DNA of 64,000 bases, taken from Cryptomeria japonica. Taxonomy: Eukaryota; Streptophyta; Pinopsida; Cupressales; Cupressaceae. Below are positions 60,256 to 64,000 of this stretch, in pieces. The DNA is taken from positions 813,045,069 through 813,109,068 of the forward strand of contig NC_081414.1 of assembly GCF_030272615.1 (NCBI RefSeq), in the 5' to 3' direction. The position numbers were made by a program, and so were the translations under genes. Within the stretch, counting starts at the first letter, position 1. Each line of letters opens with the position of its first letter. The notes below the pieces were generated by a model, which had not been told where the DNA came from, made no database searches, and saw only the letters and a program-made list of their open reading frames with translations.

Positions 60256-61480
60256 TTGGCAAGTTTTGAGGATGATGAAGACATCCTTAGATTTTTACAA
60301 TGCATAGATGACTATGAAGGTCAAAATATTGGTTGCAATGCATTGGTGAAAGTAGTAGATGGACAGGAAACAATTTTTGGAAGTGACCTAGTGCAGCTAG
60401 AGACAAATGAAATACCCAAGGGACTAGTTGAACTAGAGGTATGTTCAGTTACAGTGATGGTCACTTACATCAAGCATCATCTACAAAGTTGGAGGAGTTG
60501 GATGAGGTGAACTTAGGGACTTAACCATCCCCTAAGTTGGTGTATATTGGGAATAACCTATCTCCCCATATTAGAACCAACCTTATTAACTTATTAAAAG
60601 GGTATAAACATGTTTTTGCTTGGTCCTATGAGGACCTAAAGGCATATAGACAAGACTTATTTAAACATGAAATTCCTCTTCATGTTGATGCTAAGCCTTT
60701 TCGACATAAGCAAAGACCTATTAAACCCCTTTTGGAGACCAAAGTGCAACAAGAATTAACCAAGTTAAGGGAAGGGGGGATTATAAAACCTATAAGACAT
60801 TATTTATGGGTATCCAATTTGGTCCATGTTAGAAAGAAGAATGGGGACATAAGGCTTTGTGTAGATTTTAGAAAATGAATGTTGCCTCTTTAAAATAATT
60901 ATTCTTCCCCAAATATGGAAGCCATGTTACAAAGGGTAACTAGTTGTGCTTTATTGTCAATGATGGATGGGTTCTCAGGTTATAATTAGGTACTAGTGAA
61001 AGAGTCTGAGCAATTTAAGAATGCTTTTACTACCCCTTGGGGGCCTTATGTGTATGTGAGAATGCCATTTAGTCTAAAGAATGTCGGAGCTACTTTTTAG
61101 AGAGCAATGGATGTAGCTTTTAAGGAGTTTATTATAATCATAATGGTGGTTTACCAAGATGATTTGACATGTCTCTCAAAGAAGGCAGATGATCATTGCG
61201 GTCATTTGGAAAAGGTTTTTTGCAAGGCTCTAGAGTTTGGTGTATCCTTGAACCAAAAAAATGTCATTTTGCAGTGACTGAAGGAAAATTATTAGGGCAT
61301 ATTGTCTCCAAGGAAGGGGTTAGAATAGACTCGAAAAGGATTGAAGCTATAAATAATGTACCTCTACCAAAGAATGTTAAAGGGATTCAGTCTTTCTTGG
61401 GAAAGGTGAATTTTGTTAGGAGATTTATAAATAACTTTGCTGAAATTGTTAAGCCTATCATTAAATTACTTTAAAAAGAT
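60256..61480 (+). pseudogene. Gypsy-C reverse transcriptase
   Basis: A linker is followed by RT from about 60590. Landmarks: VFAWSYEDL, LREGGIIKPIRHYLWVSN, DIRLCVDFRK, LSMMDGFSGYN, TTPWGPYVYVRMPF and LKNVGATF. YQDD (61152-61163) stands in place of the usual YVDD or YIDD. KKCHFAVTEGKLLGHIVSKE and IQSFLGKVNFVRRFI follow. Stops occur at 60876 and elsewhere, with a frame change near 61190. Ty3/gypsy type by sequence and order. Confidence 0.9.
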
Positions 61481-61650
61481 GCAAAGTTTTCTTGGGATGA
61501 AGAAGCTGCACAGGATTTTGACAGAATTAAGAAGGCTATTCAGGAACCACCGGTGCTAAGATCCCCTAATTATAGTAAGCCTTTCTCATTATTTTCTGTT
61601 GCCTCTTATCACACAGTAGCCGTAGTTATGCTTCAAAAGGATGATGAAGG
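61481..61650 (+). pseudogene. Gypsy-C native RNase H, part before the solo LTR
   Basis: Reads KFSWDEEAAQDFDRIKKAI, then FSLFSVASYHTVAVVMLQ. The first catalytic position, normally in a DAS triplet, is missing (SVAS). It ends at the target duplication GAAGG of the solo LTR. Confidence 0.8.
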
Positions 61651-62712
61651 TGTTGGTATTTTGGTATGGTCTTGTCATTGATGTCAACACCTACTGAAAC
61701 ACTAGCACTTTGGAGATCCAACAACATTCACCGGCAAGCAACTAACTATTGCACAATTACTAGTATATGGTTCACCGGTAGGATATAATATTCACCGGCA
61801 CTTGGAATGATATGGAAGACACTTGGTAATGTCGAAGACATCATGTGGACACTTTGTTTTGAAAAATTAATCATTGGTATATTCATATTTGCATATTTGC
61901 TTTTACCGACAAATAGGTCCAGGGTTACCTAGGGTTACACCGGCAGGTTTATCTTTTCCACATTAGTATGGCACACTATGGAGATGATTTATTGTTGTTG
62001 TAAATGCATTAAGCTGACATGTTCAATCGGTTATTGCATTGGATATTATATTATTTGTAAAATGTTTTTATTGTAATATCTTGTAGAGCCGACCTACTAA
62101 AATTGGTCTTAGGTTATGATATAAATGTAAGATCTTATTTGTAAGATCGAATGTGGAATGTGAAGAAGAATTGTGAGAAGGTATGTGTGAGATTAAGAAG
62201 AGGTATACATGAAGACATCATTTGAAGGTGAAGCTAGGTTTTTGTAGAAGCATATCAGCATTACATCGGTACTGAATCCAACATATGAAGATGCTATTTT
62301 GTGCAGTATATTCTTATTGGATTTAACCATCCAAATGTAGTCAGTGTGACTCCCATTTTTTGAGTGAGCAGTGAGCTCTAAGCTGTTGGCCTTTCTACAT
62401 GTACAGACCCCATTTATGTAAACTTACTATCTATAGTAGTATCATCTAATTGTGGGTAAGGTTTCCCACTGTGCTTTTTCCCCTTACAGTTTCCATGTAC
62501 AAATATTGGTGTTATGTGTTGTGGATGACTTTATGTTTATGTTTCATGCATTAATCTTTACCGGTATAGAAATTTACTATTAATACTGTCTACCGACATA
62601 CTTAACTGGTTTACTGGTATTAAGCATTAAGTTGGTTAAATGGTTTTGGTTTAAATTTATTAGACAACTGATTCACCCCCCCCCCCTTCTCAGTTGTCTC
62701 TGGGACCTAACA
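61651..62712 (+). repeat. Solo F1 LTR, TSD GAAGG
   Basis: 1062 bp, TGTTGG to CCTAACA, related to 2727-3785. GAAGG flanks it at 61646-61650 and 62713-62717. It splits the native RNase H of Gypsy-C, whose frame resumes directly after the second GAAGG. No F1 interior is present. Confidence 0.95.
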
Positions 62713-63127
62713 GAAGGATATGAACATCCAATTGCTTTCCATAGAAAATATTTACAAGCTATTGAGTTAAAGTATGAAATCATGGAGAAGCAAGCATATG
62801 CTCTAGTCAAAGCTGTAAAAGCATTTAGGCCTTATTTGATAAATGATCGAATTGTAGCCTATGTACCACATACAGCTATGAAAGACATTTTGTCTTAGTC
62901 TGAAGTAACTGGAAAGAGATGCAGATGGATAACTAGAATACAAGAGTTTGACTTAGAGATCAAGATCACCAAACTAGTAAAAGGATTAGGCCTTGCAAAA
63001 TTGATGGCTGAATCAAATTTGGTTACTGTTGATGTTAATAATGTTGAAATTGAGAAATTCTTGATCACTAGTATCGAGAGGAAGTCATGGTATTTAGATG
63101 TGGTATACTTCTTAAAGATGATGGACT
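62713..63127 (+). pseudogene. Gypsy-C native RNase H, part after the solo LTR, and start of linker
   Basis: Landmarks are EHPIAFHRKYLQAIELKYEI, EKQAYALVKAVKAFRPYL, a TAG at 62896, then GKRCRWITRIQEFDLEIKIT. It is cut at 63127 by an F3-type LTR. The integrase is expected further right, outside the window. Confidence 0.85.
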
Positions 63128-64000
63128 TGAAAAGCACTGAGAGGGGGGTGAATCAGTGACACCAAAACAAACACAACATCAAACACTAACTGGTAGATGA
63201 ACTTAACCAACCATTAAACAAAATACATGCTATCCAAAATGAAATAACAACATCCACATAAAGTAGAACATCCACCATAACACAAGTGTTTATATGTGGA
63301 AAACCCAAATAGGTAAAAACCACGGTGAGATGGAACTCACAAGTTAACTATTTGTAGTAATAGATAACTGGCCGGTTAAGGTCTTACAAAGTTCTCTGCT
63401 AGGAGCGAATCTTGTTAGAGATCCCAAGCTTGATTAGAATCTTATACCTTGTTAAGAGTAACCTTGCTAGAGAATTTGAGAATCCAAACTAATGGATCAC
63501 CTTGTTAGAGGATTTATACAATGAAGCTTGTTAGAGCTTACCCTATTAGGGGATTTGATTTTCTTGTAATGATTAGAAAACAACAAGAAAAGTTTGATCT
63601 TTTCTAAGTAGTAAAAGACTTGCTTGATCGGATCATTCTAAGTACATTCAACACTGCTCTTCATCTTAACACTTATCGCTCTTCAACAAAATATTTCACT
63701 CTTTATGCATATCAGTATTCGCATAAATCTCCTCTTCTATATCAGTCCTCTCTCTTTTAAATGATTCACTAAGATGTCTTTAAATAGACATACAAATCTT
63801 ATGTCGGCCATAGGAACACAATTTCCTAGGTGCAGTGTATCTATACAATTAAACATAACTCATCACAAAAATGACCGCAAAAAAAATGGTGTTGGTAACT
63901 CATCACAAAAATGGATACCGGTTGGAACAGTCAATACCGGTTGGAATAAAATATGTGAACCGTTGTCTTGGAATCTTCCGCTTGATCTTCATCTTCATCT
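63128..64000 (-). repeat. F3-type Copia LTR, truncated by window end
   Basis: The reverse complement matches the F3 LTR (8488-9620). It starts TGAAAAGCACTGAGAGG next to a G run. It has AAACCCAAATAGGTAAAAACCACGG-like text (broken here at other bases) and repeated CTTGTTAGAG phrases. It is inserted into Gypsy-C after GGACT. The other end and any interior are off-window. Confidence 0.85.

Overview
The window reads as repeat-rich nuclear DNA of a seed plant with a large genome. I see no intact host gene, rRNA gene, CRISPR array or bacterial signal. Nearly everything is nested, decayed LTR retrotransposons of Ty1/copia and Ty3/gypsy type. A conifer or other gymnosperm is plausible from the size and age of the nest, but that is inference.

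Left arm (1-9620, mostly + strand). A Copia element (family F1) enters from outside the window with integrase, RT and RNase H, and ends in a 1.06-kb LTR at 3785. It sits inside the extra ORF of a second Copia-like element (F3, LTR 8488-9620). F3 is also interrupted by a 2.3-kb minus-strand deletion derivative (5420-7737, TSD ACAAC). All Copia-like families here share a tRNA-iMet primer site where one is visible, repeated GGGGGAG purine tracts before the 3' LTR, and a long extra ORF, all of which resemble Sireviruses.

Centre (9621-47784, mostly - strand). A gag-protease Gypsy remnant (Gypsy-B) contains a 1.65-kb solo LTR (TSD TCCTT). It is joined through one shared LTR to the 3' end of a second copy. 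Next is a large Tat-like element, Gypsy-A (gag 43755 to pol stop 19809, 5' LTR 46330-47784). Gypsy-A carries five insertions: a solo LTR (16691-18129, TSD CAAAT), a probable DNA transposon (22119-23270), a 17-kb pol-less Copia-like element F2 (23952-41024, TSD ATCTA), a LARD-like element with one long novel ORF nested inside F2 (27242-37182), and a 335-bp TRIM in the 5' LTR (46505-46839, TSD TGCTC). The TRIM LTRs contain a tRNA-like Pol III promoter module.

Right arm (47785-64000, + strand). A decayed orphan ORF of about 950 codons is followed by a putative terminal repeat, a (TC)n microsatellite and a Copia LTR fragment. Then comes Gypsy-C, with a putative 2.9-kb LTR containing five diverged copies of a ~90-bp module, then gag, protease, an extra RNase H placed before RT, RT, and its native RNase H. 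The native RNase H is split by a solo F1 LTR (TSD GAAGG). An F3-type LTR runs off the right edge.

How the parts relate: the autonomous-type remnants (F1, Gypsy-A, Gypsy-C) encode replication enzymes. F2, the 5420-7737 element, the LARD and the TRIM keep LTRs and primer sites but lack pol, so they look like elements that depend on enzymes supplied in trans. Hand-counted LTR divergences (about 8% for F2, about 7% for 5420-7737, about 3% for the LARD) agree with the nesting order.
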